From assembly GCA_910579265.1 (NCBI GenBank), contig CAJTTE010000011.1, forward strand, positions 38,394-102,393: 64,000 nt of DNA, in the 5' to 3' direction. Source of the stretch: an uncultured Ruminiclostridium sp. Lineage in GTDB: Bacteria > Bacillota > Clostridia > Oscillospirales > Ruminococcaceae. Shown piece after piece: positions 16,013 to 25,252 of the stretch (positions are counted from its first letter, which is position 1; each line of letters begins with the position of its first letter). The position numbers were made by a program, and so were the translations under genes. Under the pieces are notes generated by a model. It saw nothing but the letters and a program-made list of their open reading frames with translations, was not told where the DNA came from and searched no databases.

Positions 16013-16954
16013 ATGGATTTTATGAAAAAGAGGATGCCCTGTGTTATAGTGGCGGCGTTTACTCTTATTATGATACTTGTTTTTTCTCTTATTAAAGGCG
16101 GTAAGGTCGAAGGAGACGGAGATGGCAGACTGTCAGTCACCGCAACCACAACAATGCTTTACGATCTGGTAAAGCAAATAGGCGGAGATCACGTAATAGC
16201 GCAAGGGCTTATGGGGAGCGGGATAGACCCTCATCAATACAGAGCAAGCGCAAAGGATATCGTAAAGATGCAGACCGCGGATGTGGTGGTCTATAACGGA
16301 CTTCATCTTGAAGGAAAAATGGGGGATGTACTGGCTTCTCTTGAAAAAAGCGGCAGAACGGTTATCTGCGTTTCCGATAATATACCGGAGGATCGTCTGA
16401 TAATCAATGACGGAGTTCCTGATCCTCATATCTGGTTCGATGTTTCTCTATGGCGCCTGGCAGCGGCGGAGGTAGCCGAAGGACTGTCATCGGCAGATCC
16501 GGTGAATTCAAAGGAATATAAAAGCAATCTTGAGATCTATCAAAAACAGCTTGATCAGCTGGAAAACTATATTTTAAGTAAAACCGCAGAAATTCCCGAA
16601 GGACAGCGCGTACTTATAACAGCGCATGACGCCTTCGGATATTTCGGAAAAGCGTATGGATTCGAGGTAAAGGGGCTTCAGGGAATAAGCACGGTAGCCG
16701 AGGCGGGCACGTCGGATGTGGGCAGACTGGCAGAATATATTGCCGAAAACAGGATAAAGGCAGTTTATGTTGAAAGCAGTATGCCGGTAAAGAATATAGA
16801 AGCGCTTCGTGAAGCGGTAAAAGCCAGAGGCTTCGAAACGTGCTTGGGCGGTTCCTTATACAGCGATTCCACCGGAGACGAGAAAAGCGGTACGCAGAGC
16901 TATATAGGTTCTTTTAAAAGCAATATAGACGCTATCGCCGAAGGTCTTTTATAA
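16013..16954 (+). CDS. Metal ABC transporter substrate-binding protein, TroA/MntA family
   Basis: This 313-residue extracellular metal receptor feeds the importer encoded downstream. The TroA-type ligand set is visible: His74 in DPHQY, His139 in DPHIWFD, His205 in ITAHDAFGYF and Asp286 in SLYSDSTG. There is no His-rich loop of the ZnuA/AdcA kind, which favours Mn2+ or Fe2+, but this is inference. The N-terminus is one hydrophobic helix (about 10-27) without a lipobox Cys, unusual for a Gram-positive binding protein, so it may stay anchored by an uncleaved signal. AAGGAG precedes the ATG. It is the first of four genes in one operon. Confidence 0.9.
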   Translation: MDFMKKRMPCVIVAAFTLIMILVFSLIKGGKVEGDGDGRLSVTATTTMLYDLVKQIGGDHVIAQGLMGSGIDPHQYRASAKDIVKMQTADVVVYNGLHLEGKMGDVLASLEKSGRTVICVSDNIPEDRLIINDGVPDPHIWFDVSLWRLAAAEVAEGLSSADPVNSKEYKSNLEIYQKQLDQLENYILSKTAEIPEGQRVLITAHDAFGYFGKAYGFEVKGLQGISTVAEAGTSDVGRLAEYIAENRIKAVYVESSMPVKNIEALREAVKARGFETCLGGSLYSDSTGDEKSGTQSYIGSFKSNIDAIAEGLL

Positions 16955-16979
16955 AATAAATTGAAAGGATGATACTATA

Positions 16980-17711
16980 ATGAATGATATAAATCATGCG
17001 GTTGAGGTCACGCGGCTCACGGTGGCATATGATTCCAAGCCCGTACTTTCGGACGTTGACCTGGAGCTGCCGAGAGGAATGCTAACGGCGGTAATGGGGC
17101 CTAACGGCGCCGGTAAAACTACACTTATAAAGGCAATGCTTGGACTTATTCCAAAGGTGGAGGGTCAGATAAGCTTTCCTAAAATAAACGGAAGAAAGCC
17201 TTGTATAGGATATGTGCCGCAAAGCGAGAGCGTTGATTGGGATTTTCCCGTATCGGTACTTGATGTTGTAACAATGGGCTGTTACGGACGCTTAGGATGG
17301 GTCAGACGTCCAAAGCGGGAAGACAGAGAGCTGGCAATTCAAATGCTGAAAAAAACGGGAATGGAGAATTTCGCAAACAGGCAGATAAGCCGGCTTTCGG
17401 GAGGACAGCAGCAGCGCGCATTTATAGCGCGAGCATTGGCTCAGAAGGCAGACATATACCTTATGGACGAACCCTTCAAGGGAGTGGATAAATCAACGGA
17501 AAGATCTATAATAGAAATTCTTAAGGAGCTTCGTCGCGAAGGAAAAACCGTCGTTGCGGTACATCATGATCTTTCTACCGTAAGCGACTATTTCGATTGG
17601 GTAACTCTGATAAATATAGGAGTTGTAGCCAATGGCGAGGTAAAAAAAGTATTTACCGATGAAAACCTCAGTCTTACATACCGTGCCGCAAGAGTCGGAG
17701 GAATATCATGA
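16980..17711 (+). CDS. Metal ABC transporter ATP-binding protein
   Basis: This 243-residue ATPase energises metal import. It has Walker A GPNGAGKTTLIKA, signature LSGGQQQRAFIARALA and Walker B IYLMDEPFKGVD, followed by HHD at the H-loop. The pattern YVPQSESVDWDFPVSVLDVV at the Q-loop is characteristic of the manganese/zinc group (MntB, TroB, ZnuC). GAAAGGATG precedes the ATG, 25 bp after the binding-protein gene, and the stop overlaps the next gene by four bases. Confidence 0.92.
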   Translation: MNDINHAVEVTRLTVAYDSKPVLSDVDLELPRGMLTAVMGPNGAGKTTLIKAMLGLIPKVEGQISFPKINGRKPCIGYVPQSESVDWDFPVSVLDVVTMGCYGRLGWVRRPKREDRELAIQMLKKTGMENFANRQISRLSGGQQQRAFIARALAQKADIYLMDEPFKGVDKSTERSIIEILKELRREGKTVVAVHHDLSTVSDYFDWVTLINIGVVANGEVKKVFTDENLSLTYRAARVGGIS

Positions 17712-18631
17712 ATATTTTTTCGGATATATTTTCGGACTATACCTTTGGCGTGGTAGCCTTGGGTTCGGCGGCACTCGGCACGGTAAGCGGCGTTTTAGGC
17801 AGTTTTGCGGTCCTCAGAAAGCAAAGCCTTCTGGGAGACGGGGTGAGCCATTCCGCTCTGCCCGGAGTTGTGGCGGCATTTTTGCTGACGGGTATAAAAA
17901 GCAGCGGTACGCTTCTTTTCGGCGCACTTGCGGCAGGTTTGGCAGCAGCTTTTTTAATCAACTTTTTCGTAAAAAGGACAAAGGTGAAATTTGACGCAGC
18001 TCTGGCCACGGTGATGTCTGCATTCTTCGGTTTCGGTACGGTACTTCTTACTTGCGCACAAAAAATACCCGATTCGACACAGGCGGGGTTAAGCGCTTTT
18101 ATCTACGGTCAGGCATCTTCAATGCTCAAAAGCGACGTAGTATTGATAATTTGCTGTTCGGCCGTGTTGATTACGGGAGTTCTTATTTTCTGGAAAGAGT
18201 TCAAGGTGTTTTCCTTCGATAAGGATTTTTCCGTTCAGCTCGGTTATTCGGAGCGCTTTATAAGCCTGCTTCTGACGTTTATGACGGTGGCGGCGGTCAT
18301 ACTCGGTATACAAACGGTCGGAGTCGTACTTATGAGCGCCATGCTTATAGCTCCGGCCGCAGCCGCAAGACAATGGAGCGGCAGCCTATCGGGCACGGTA
18401 GTTTTAGCGGCCGTTTTCGGCGCTTTTTCAGGAGTGATCGGATCATATGCAAGCGCGGTAAGCGATGATCTGCCCACAGGTCCGGCAATAGTCGTGGCGG
18501 CAAGCGCAATAGCGGTCGCAAGCATTTTGTTCGCTCCGAAAAGGGGCATAGTAAAACGTTTTATTCAGAGAAAAGAATGCCGTATCAGATTGACCATGCA
18601 GAAAAACAGCGGCGGGGAAGGGAGAGATTGA
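17708..18631 (+). CDS. Metal ABC transporter permease, first subunit
   Basis: This 307-residue membrane protein of the ABC-3 permease family has about eight or nine helices. The N-terminal YTFGVVALGSAALGTVSGVL and the coupling region GDGVSHSALPG are typical of TroC/MntC. The segment VGVVLMSAMLIAPAAAARQW is the conserved late helix. It starts inside the ATPase stop (ATGA), indicating coupled translation. It should pair with the next permease to form the channel. Confidence 0.92.
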   Translation: MNIFSDIFSDYTFGVVALGSAALGTVSGVLGSFAVLRKQSLLGDGVSHSALPGVVAAFLLTGIKSSGTLLFGALAAGLAAAFLINFFVKRTKVKFDAALATVMSAFFGFGTVLLTCAQKIPDSTQAGLSAFIYGQASSMLKSDVVLIICCSAVLITGVLIFWKEFKVFSFDKDFSVQLGYSERFISLLLTFMTVAAVILGIQTVGVVLMSAMLIAPAAAARQWSGSLSGTVVLAAVFGAFSGVIGSYASAVSDDLPTGPAIVVAASAIAVASILFAPKRGIVKRFIQRKECRIRLTMQKNSGGEGRD

Positions 18632-18633
18632 TT

Positions 18634-19521
18634 ATGGGAGCAGAGACGGAGATACAGCTTATAGCTGCACTTACGGCGGCAGGGTGCGCGATTCCGGGAG
18701 TGTTCCTGGTGCTGAGAAGGATGAGCATGACCAGTGACAGCATCACACATACGATCCTCCTTGGTATAGTGCTCGCTTTTTTTGCGGTAAACGATCTATC
18801 CTCTCCCGTGCTTCTTTTCGGCGCGGCTCTTATGGGAACGGTCACGGTGTGGCTTACCGAGCTTCTTACAAAAACACGGCTTGTATCGGAGGACAGCGCT
18901 ACCGGCATTGTTTTTCCGCTTCTCTTTTCCATAGCGGTAATACTGATAACAAGATATGCCGGTTCGGCACACCTGGATACCGATTCTGTGCTTCTTGGCG
19001 AGCTTGCATTCGCTCCCTTCGACAGAATGATCGTGCTTGGAACGGATATAGGTGCAAAAGGGCTTTATATAAGCGGCGGTCTTCTTGCTTTAAACATTAT
19101 TTTCGTTTCGGTTTTCTTTAAAGAGCTTACGGTAGTATCCTTTGATCCTGTCCTTGCTGCGGTTATGGGTTTTTCGCCCGCAGTCATTCACTATTCGCTT
19201 ATGACCGCGGCTTCGCTTACCGCCGTTGGAGCATTTGAATCTGTGGGATCCGTTCTTGTTACGGCGTTTATGATAGCGCCGGCGGCCGCCGCCTACCTTC
19301 TTACGGATGATCTTAAGCAGATGCTTGTATTGGCGGTGTTGATCGGGGCGTCAAGCGGACTTCTCGGGTATCACACGGCTATGCTTTTTGATGTTTCAAT
19401 TGCCGGCTCTATGGCTTGCTGGACAGGAATCTTTTTTGTTGCCGCTGCGGGTTTCGGTATTTTTTCGGGAAAGGTGAAGGGAAGAAAGATAAAAGGCGGA
19501 AATGTTATTTTGAAGAAATAA
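18634..19521 (+). CDS. Metal ABC transporter permease, second subunit
   Basis: This 295-residue ABC-3 permease is a paralog of the preceding gene (LRRMSMTSDSITHTILLGIV, and SVLVTAFMIAPAAAAYLLTD). The ATG at 18634, two bases after the previous stop and behind GGGAGAG, is preferred to a longer frame from 18577. The order of binding protein, ATPase and two permeases matches troABCD. No MntR/TroR-type regulator is adjacent. A family A repeat begins 17 bp after the stop. Confidence 0.92.
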   Translation: MGAETEIQLIAALTAAGCAIPGVFLVLRRMSMTSDSITHTILLGIVLAFFAVNDLSSPVLLFGAALMGTVTVWLTELLTKTRLVSEDSATGIVFPLLFSIAVILITRYAGSAHLDTDSVLLGELAFAPFDRMIVLGTDIGAKGLYISGGLLALNIIFVSVFFKELTVVSFDPVLAAVMGFSPAVIHYSLMTAASLTAVGAFESVGSVLVTAFMIAPAAAAYLLTDDLKQMLVLAVLIGASSGLLGYHTAMLFDVSIAGSMACWTGIFFVAAAGFGIFSGKVKGRKIKGGNVILKK

Positions 19522-19538
19522 AAGAAAAACATATTTAA

Positions 19539-19710
19539 GGCAATACCGCACAATGACCGTCTGGCGGCTTTGCGTGCGGCTTGCCTGCATATATTCCGTC
19601 AGCTTACACAAATTCTCCTTGAAATACGTCAGTATTCCCGCGTCGAATTTACGCAAGCTGACGAAAAATCTGACTGCGCAATTTACACCCAATTATTTTG
19701 CGGTGTTGCC
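19539..19710 (+). repeat. Family A MITE, copy 2, 172 bp, TTAA duplication
   Basis: It has the same boundaries as the other copies (GGCAATACCGCACAATGA to GGTGTTGCC), with TTAA on each side (19535-19538, 19711-19714). It lies immediately behind the metal-transport operon and may shape its mRNA 3' end. Confidence 0.85.
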
Positions 19711-19714
19711 TTAA

Positions 19715-20151
19715 ATTATAATAACGGAATGTTTTAGGACATTTTTACGGCGGTCAAGTCAAAGTTATCTGACCGTCGGCAGTCCGACCGTAAAGCTCTT
19801 CCTTTTTGCGTAAAGAGCGCCGGAAAATCCGCAGGCCGCCTACTTGATAACCTGTTCTTAAACAGCATCCGGCATAGTTCCGCAGGCGATTTTTATTTCA
19901 GCTTTTACGATCAGTCTTAAATATATTTATAATGATCGTTTAAAGCAAGGCATTATAAGCAGCTTTGAATCACTCGTTTACAGTTGCTCCGGCGGTCAGC
20001 GACGTTTAGACCTAATATTGATGTAAATCAGAAAGGCATCGTATAATTGATAAAAAAGAGCAATATAAGTTGATTATAGGTCGTGATGCTTTGATATGAG
20101 CATCATTCGGATATTTAAAAGGTGATAAGTTATGTTACGGAGAAAAAATAC
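19715..20151. other. Gene-free stretch before a decayed gene
   Basis: This is 437 bp with no supported gene. A small stem (GTCGGCAGTCCGAC, near 19780) is the only structure noticed. Confidence 0.4.
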
Positions 20152-20181
20152 TTGACATCAAGTAACTTAATGGATTATAAT
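20152..20181 (+). promoter_or_regulatory. Strong promoter in front of the decayed protease gene
   Basis: Perfect TTGACA (20152-20157), 18-bp spacer and perfect TATAAT (20176-20181). AAAAGGAGGG and an ATG follow at 20219, so the expression signals are intact even though the gene is broken. Confidence 0.75.
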
Positions 20182-20218
20182 TAAAATTACTAAAAATGAA
20201 AAAGGAGGGCATAGAGAT

Positions 20219-20633
20219 ATGCTTAAAAAGTTATCCTAATTTTATTATGCTGTATAACGCTTCTATTTGCTGATACTTCAGAGTATGCTTTTAATGCTGT
20301 TTCTTCGGTCCGCAAGCGCGATGCATTGACAGCTGTTCATAGGGAAACCATAAGTTTATTTACAGGGAGCAATGCGGAACAAATAACCGTTAAGACCTTG
20401 CGGGATCTGGATGGTAATTTTTTAATGAAATAAACGCCGGTCGTCCGGTTATTGTTTTTGGTGCGGGATTTCCGGATACTTCGAGGGGTCATGCCGTTGT
20501 AGCATACGGAATACATCAGGTTAATTCTCTTGTTGCTAATCTTATCGTTCATTACGGATGGGATAAGGAATATAATAAGGTCTATCTTGATTCCGGGCTG
20601 ATAGCTTCAAGCACGCAATTTATGCTTTGCTGA
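20219..20633 (+). pseudogene. Frameshifted remnant of a secreted papain-like/C39-like protease
   Basis: The ATG at 20219 follows AAGGAGG but stops after six codons. In the next frame a signal-peptide-like stretch continues (LILLCCITLLFADTSEYAFN) for about 70 residues. After a second shift near a T6 run, a third frame reads EINAGRPVIVFGAGF, then GHAVVAYG and VHYGWDKEYNKVYLD to the stop at 20633. The GHAVVAYG and HYGW pair looks like the catalytic-His half of C39/papain-like peptidases. No Cys-containing CGP-type motif is seen before it, so part of the gene is probably also deleted. The promoter and ribosome binding site are still good, which suggests recent decay. Confidence 0.6.
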
Positions 20634-20648
20634 AAGGAGGAGATTATT

Positions 20649-21089
20649 ATGTTAAAACGATTTCTTATGGTTTTATTGAATGCGGCGGCTCTTGTTCTTG
20701 AGCTTCTTCCCTTTGGCATGCCGCTTGTTCTTAACGGCGGAGCTCCGGATGTGGTGTATAAAACAGAATCCTCATACTGGGCTCCCTTCTGGCTGATAAA
20801 TATTTCGGCTCATTTTACATTGATTTCCACGGGAATACTTATGGTTCTTGTTATTCTCTTTGCGTTTATTTCAAATAAAAAAAGGCACGGTTCGCTTTTA
20901 ATTTTTTCTCTTGTTACCGCCGTTATAAGCACGTTGGCAATGATATACAGCATAACCCAATGGATAGACGCATACACGCTTGTAAGCGTTGGCGTGACTT
21001 TGGTTTTATGGACAGAGTTTATTGTCATAAGGGATTTTATGAAAAAAACATACGGTGATATCGTTGTATCGGGATATAAGGATAAATAA
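20649..21089 (+). CDS. Small four-helix membrane protein of unknown function
   Basis: This 146-residue protein has four hydrophobic segments (about 5-25, 50-75, 83-105 and 112-130) and a short basic tail. GAAAGGAGGAG precedes the ATG, 16 bp after the broken protease gene, so the two share the promoter at 20152. An immunity or partner role for the lost secreted protein is conceivable, but nothing in the sequence proves it. Confidence 0.65.
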   Translation: MLKRFLMVLLNAAALVLELLPFGMPLVLNGGAPDVVYKTESSYWAPFWLINISAHFTLISTGILMVLVILFAFISNKKRHGSLLIFSLVTAVISTLAMIYSITQWIDAYTLVSVGVTLVLWTEFIVIRDFMKKTYGDIVVSGYKDK

Positions 21090-21462
21090 AATATACGGCA
21101 GATCAGGAAAACATAATGACAGAATTTCACAATAGAGAATGACATGCTTCAAGGCAGACAAAAAATGATTTTCCCGCATATGCCGGAGAAAAAACTCGCA
21201 AATAAATATGTAAATCGAATTGCAGGTTTTCCGTATTTTTTTATTGCCTTATTATAAAAATGTCTATGGTCAAAACAGGAAAAGTTTTAGCGACGGATAT
21301 GTACGAGGGATTTTCGTATACAATTGCGGCTCGGTATTATCCGAAGCCGGATATTGAGCTTATTGCTGTCTTTATGTTATAATCCCTCGCTTTATTGTCT
21401 CATGCAAAAAAGGTGCCGTTTCGTTTATATCAGCACTTCGGATATTGGGGTTTTTTATACTT

Positions 21463-21517
21463 GGGCTTGTTCACATTAACCGAACGACCGGCGTTGTGGG
21501 TTAATGCGAACAAGCCC
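21463..21517. repeat. Hairpin-only remnant of family D
   Basis: GGGCTTGTTCACATTAACC pairs over 19 bp with its complement across a 17-nt loop. The arm matches the end of the full D copy at 21786 (GGGCGTGTTCACATAAACC), with no interior. TTATTCTTT follows, so it could also act as a terminator for the gene at 20649. Confidence 0.55.
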
Positions 21518-21570
21518 TTATTCTTTAATAGAGCTGTGGACTTGATTAAAGAACCGTATCCTAAGCACTA

Positions 21571-21767
21571 TGACTTATCTGAAAAGCCGCAATTTTCACA
21601 GCTTCTGCTGACTGCGGGCGCTTTTTGTGTCAAAGAACGACGGCAGTTATCCTAAAGGGACAGCAACGAAATAACCTCGTATTTCTCCGCAATTTTCCTT
21701 AAAACCGCAACGCATTCGGCGAAACTGCATATAATTGCTTTATTTTCAGATACGCCCAGGTATTAAA
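21571..21767 (+). repeat. Family C repeat, copy 3
   Basis: It runs from ACTTATCTGAAAAGCCGC to TTTTCAGATACGCCC with inner landmarks CTGACTGCGGGCGC and CCTCGTATTTCTCCGC shared with the other C copies. It is about 195 bp. Confidence 0.6.
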
Positions 21768-21785
21768 CCGGTAAGACCGCTTTTT

Positions 21786-21941
21786 AGGGCGTGTTCACAT
21801 AAACCCGGCACAAGTTTTTCAAAATTCACCGCATATTACGTTAATTTTTTTTGAAATATGCAAGTATTCCTGCAAAAGTTTGTCTCAGCTACGGCAAAAT
21901 CATGCCCGAAAACCCGTAATTGGTCTTATGTGAACCGCTCC
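21786..21941 (+). repeat. Family D repeat, copy 3
   Basis: It is about 156 bp with inverted ends (GTTCACATAAACC at left, complement of GGTCTTATGTGAAC at right). It lies directly next to C copy 3 and 16 bp past the end of the ABC permease gene. Confidence 0.6.
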
Positions 21942-21956
21942 GTTTTTTTATGGAAA

Positions 21957-24311
21957 TCATTCCACCGTCAATTCTCTGACCGAAACCTTTTTTATTTTTC
22001 CGCTTGACTGATATGCAAAGAAAAAGAAACAAAGCATAAGCACCACGGAGGATAAAATTATCGACGCGGCGTCCAGCTGCGTGGGAAGATGTGATATCCC
22101 CATTAAGCTGAGTCCCAGACCCAAAAGCTTAGAGGAAAACATAAGGCTTATCGTTATTCCCAGGGTGGTGCCGATAACCGACACTGCCCAGAATCTTATG
22201 CCGAAGCTTAGCCTCAGTTTTTTTACGGTAAAACCTATGGCTTTACAGATACCTATATCGGTCCTTTCCTGAATAAACGATCTTGTACAGATCATTTTTA
22301 CCGCTACCAATGCAAAAATTATTGAGAATATATATATTAAAACGCGCATCAGCCAAATTATATCGGTTATTCCGGCGCCTATAAAGGAATTTAAGTCATA
22401 TTTCTCTACAGAAATATCGTCGTTTCCTTCATATTTTTCATTTAACAGATCCAGGATCTCATCAGCCTTTGACGAATCGGCAAGGGAAAAACCCATGTGC
22501 ATTATTTTAAAGTTCCCGTATATTTTCCGTACCGCTTTTTCGGACATCGAGAAGCACATACCGCTGTCATTAGTACTTTGGTAAATGCCTGATATAAGAT
22601 ATTCCGCTTCTTTTTCGCCATGCGAAACGGTTACTTTGTCTCCCGGCTTTAATTCGAGAAGATCCGCCACCATTTCAGTGATTATCGTTTCGTTTTCGTA
22701 AATCGGCGCTCTTCCTTTTAAAATCGGAACAAGATTTTCAGGCTCCTTTACAATGTGAGCCATAAGATTTTCGCCGTTAACGGAGAGATAAATATTTGTT
22801 GAGCGGTATATCTTTTCTATTTCGGCGGAGGAGCTTACAAGATCCTCTATTTCCTGAAAATAATCTTCCACATCCTCGCTCCGGCATCCCACCACCACAT
22901 CCGAAAATTCAGCTCCGATAGCCGTAAGGGCATTTTTAGAGGTCAGAATATTGATCACAAGATTAATGGTCAGCATAAAGAAAATCAGAATGGACGATAT
23001 AAGTACCGTGCTGATATACCTGCGTTTTGCGGAGGTAAGGTGTCTTACCGCAAGGCTTGCCGTTAATGCTTTTTTGCTGATAGGCAGCTTCAGGCGGCTG
23101 TCGAAATAAATATCATTTTTCCCTCCGTTTATGGCCGTTACAGGAGATATTTTACCTAACGGCAATGCCTTTATAAAAATCAGCGCCGAGCTTAAAAGCA
23201 GTATTATTCCGATCAATAACAGACTTAGGCTTAACGAAAGACCGCGTTCGGGCATAATTCCGGTAATTGTCTGGCAGCCTTGGGTCAGAGCGGTTTCCAA
23301 CGGTATTGACAAAATAATACCCGATACAACTCCCAGAAGCTCCGCCGAAAGATATTGAGCAAAAAAGAGATTCATAAGCCTGTTTTTCGAATAACCCTGA
23401 GATTTTAATATGCCGAAGGTCACGTATTCGCTTTCTATTTCCGTGCTTATGCTGTGGCTTATTAGGATAAGCACTATTATAAAAAGAAATGCAACAAACA
23501 CGATAAACAGCTCGGTAAGTATATCCGGCACCAATGTGCTGAAGCGTTCGGTCTGTTCCCTTGTCAATGCTCCTTCGGCCAGATCGGTTATTTTTGTTTC
23601 AAGATTAAGCTCCCTTTGGAATTTTCCGGAGGTCATACCGCAGTTTTCTTCCATATATACCGAAATCATGGTATAGTCGAAAGCAGAGCCGTCGTTATCA
23701 ATAAGCTTCCAGCGATCGTTTAAGCTATCAAAATCAGAATCGCTTATAAAAACATTTTTCCAACCTATTGTCTGGGCTCCCATTGACGGTTCCTGGACGA
23801 AGCCTTTTATTTTGAATTCGCAGCTTCCGTCAATTGCACCGTATATTATGGTATCTCCGATATTACAATTGAGCGTGTCTTTTAAACCCAGCGGCAGATA
23901 CGCTTCTTTGTGTCCAAGAGCGGGAATATTATCACAAAAGCTTTTTTTATCATCATTATACAGCTTTATTCCGTCATGCATTTTCTGTAAAAAGCTCATG
24001 TCTGAGTCGTGAGCGCTTCCGCAGTCGACCCCGTATACTGTCAAAACTTTGTTATATCTGACTTCCTTCACGTTTGAAGCCGTTTCCACGCTTTTCATAA
24101 GTTCTTCGGACAGCAAGCCGCTTTTAATGATTATAACGGTGTCTCCGACCTCAGAGGATACATATGCTCTTTGAATCCCTACCCGGTAATTGTTTCTTGT
24201 GCTTAAAATAGCGGTAGCGGTTGAAACAACTATCATCATAAGCAACGCAACCGAAATAAAAGTGCTTTTTTTCTTTTTTATATTTGCTTTAAGCAAGGTC
24301 AATATTTCCAT
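21957..24311 (-). CDS. ABC exporter permease, FtsX/MacB-type
   Basis: This 784-residue permease has two FtsX-like units. It has an N-terminal helix (about 15-38), a large extracellular domain, a block of three helices at about 280-400, a second single helix near 440-465, another extracellular domain, and three C-terminal helices. Proteins like this pump antimicrobial peptides or help lipoprotein and peptide removal at the membrane. The ATG at 24311 is chosen because AAAGGGGGAG precedes it; the longer frame starts inside the upstream gene. The ATPase gene ends 11 bp before it. The locus is presumably controlled by the neighbouring two-component system. Confidence 0.88.
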   Translation of the reverse strand: MEILTLLKANIKKKKSTFISVALLMMIVVSTATAILSTRNNYRVGIQRAYVSSEVGDTVIIIKSGLLSEELMKSVETASNVKEVRYNKVLTVYGVDCGSAHDSDMSFLQKMHDGIKLYNDDKKSFCDNIPALGHKEAYLPLGLKDTLNCNIGDTIIYGAIDGSCEFKIKGFVQEPSMGAQTIGWKNVFISDSDFDSLNDRWKLIDNDGSAFDYTMISVYMEENCGMTSGKFQRELNLETKITDLAEGALTREQTERFSTLVPDILTELFIVFVAFLFIIVLILISHSISTEIESEYVTFGILKSQGYSKNRLMNLFFAQYLSAELLGVVSGIILSIPLETALTQGCQTITGIMPERGLSLSLSLLLIGIILLLSSALIFIKALPLGKISPVTAINGGKNDIYFDSRLKLPISKKALTASLAVRHLTSAKRRYISTVLISSILIFFMLTINLVINILTSKNALTAIGAEFSDVVVGCRSEDVEDYFQEIEDLVSSSAEIEKIYRSTNIYLSVNGENLMAHIVKEPENLVPILKGRAPIYENETIITEMVADLLELKPGDKVTVSHGEKEAEYLISGIYQSTNDSGMCFSMSEKAVRKIYGNFKIMHMGFSLADSSKADEILDLLNEKYEGNDDISVEKYDLNSFIGAGITDIIWLMRVLIYIFSIIFALVAVKMICTRSFIQERTDIGICKAIGFTVKKLRLSFGIRFWAVSVIGTTLGITISLMFSSKLLGLGLSLMGISHLPTQLDAASIILSSVVLMLCFFFFAYQSSGKIKKVSVRELTVE

Positions 24312-24322
24312 ATGCTCCCCCT

Positions 24323-25084
24323 TTACCAGTTCATGGATGAAAGCCATGCGTTAATCTGTGTTTCACGGCTTTTCTCTTCTTCCTGAGCATAGGGAGGAAG
24401 ACAAAGCTCACCGGTTATTTTACCGTCCTCCAGATAAAGGAGTCTCGAAGCTCTCAAAGCTGCTCTTATATCATGTGTTACCATCAAAATGCTCTGACCG
24501 TTTTTATTCAGACTTGTAAGAAGATCGAGAACATCATTGGTGTTACTGCGGTTAAGGGCGCCGGTCGGTTCGTCGGCGAAAAGAAGCTCCGGCTCGTTAA
24601 TAACGGCTCTGGCTACCGCACAACGCTGTTGTTCCCCGCCGGAAACCTGGGATGGAAGATGTGTTTTGATGTGGGCTATGTTCATTTGTTCAAGTAGCGT
24701 TTCAGTACGGGATTTCACGTCCGCGGCCGAGTTTTTTTTGTTGAGATAGCCGCTTACGAGGATATTTTCCATAAGACTCAGATTTCCTATCAGGTGCATC
24801 TGCTGAAAAATAAATCCGAAATCGGTGTAGCGAAGTTTTGAAAGCGAGCTCTCCTTCATCCTCATAAGATCGTTTTCTTTATACATTACCGAACCTGAGG
24901 TAGCCCTGTCCATACCGCTAAGGGCATAGAGCAGGGTAGATTTACCTGAACCGCTGGATCCCATTACAACCGTAAAATCCCCTTTATACAGGGCAAGGTC
25001 GATATGGGACAGAATATGCAGCTGACCGCCGTTATGGGCGAAGCTTTTACATAATCCCGCAGCAGTCAGAACAGTGTTTTTCAT
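24323..25084 (-). CDS. ABC exporter ATP-binding protein, MacB/LolD-type
   Basis: This 253-residue ATPase is the partner of the FtsX-type permease. It has Walker A GSSGSGKST, Q-loop FGFIFQQMHL, signature VSGGEQQRCAVARAV, Walker B LLFADEPTGALN and H-loop MVTHD, the standard set for the peptide-exporter group. The start at 25084 follows GAAGGGAGAAAAAAT. The promoter at 25114 has three phased TTAAG boxes and is probably activated by the response regulator at 26433. Confidence 0.92.
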   Translation of the reverse strand: MKNTVLTAAGLCKSFAHNGGQLHILSHIDLALYKGDFTVVMGSSGSGKSTLLYALSGMDRATSGSVMYKENDLMRMKESSLSKLRYTDFGFIFQQMHLIGNLSLMENILVSGYLNKKNSAADVKSRTETLLEQMNIAHIKTHLPSQVSGGEQQRCAVARAVINEPELLFADEPTGALNRSNTNDVLDLLTSLNKNGQSILMVTHDIRAALRASRLLYLEDGKITGELCLPPYAQEEEKSRETQINAWLSSMNW

Positions 25085-25113
25085 ATTTTTTCTCCCTTCG
25101 TCGTGTTTCTTAC

Positions 25114-25170
25114 ATTATACCTGGGAGTTATTAAGAAATCCTTAAGCATGTTTTAAGACGTATACTTAAA
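25114..25170 (-). promoter_or_regulatory. Activator-type promoter with phased CTTAA direct repeats
   Basis: On the minus strand TATAAT (25119-25114) lacks a good -35. Upstream, CTTAA boxes sit with starts 11 and 11 bp apart (plus-strand TTAAG at 25131, 25142, 25153), with a weaker fourth box at 25166. Direct repeats with one-turn spacing reaching into the -35 are the usual layout for OmpR-family response regulators, so the adjacent regulator is the likely binder. Confidence 0.65.
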
Positions 25171-25252
25171 TATAAACGCCGCCGTGATGTCCATATAAGC
25201 CGCAGGGTCAGATGTTGGCCAGTCCGGCTTTAAAAGCCGGTATACGCTACGG

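Noticed and set aside
21395..21655. 86-residue frame before the ABC permease
   Set aside because: It spans the family D hairpin and the start of a family C repeat; no start signals.
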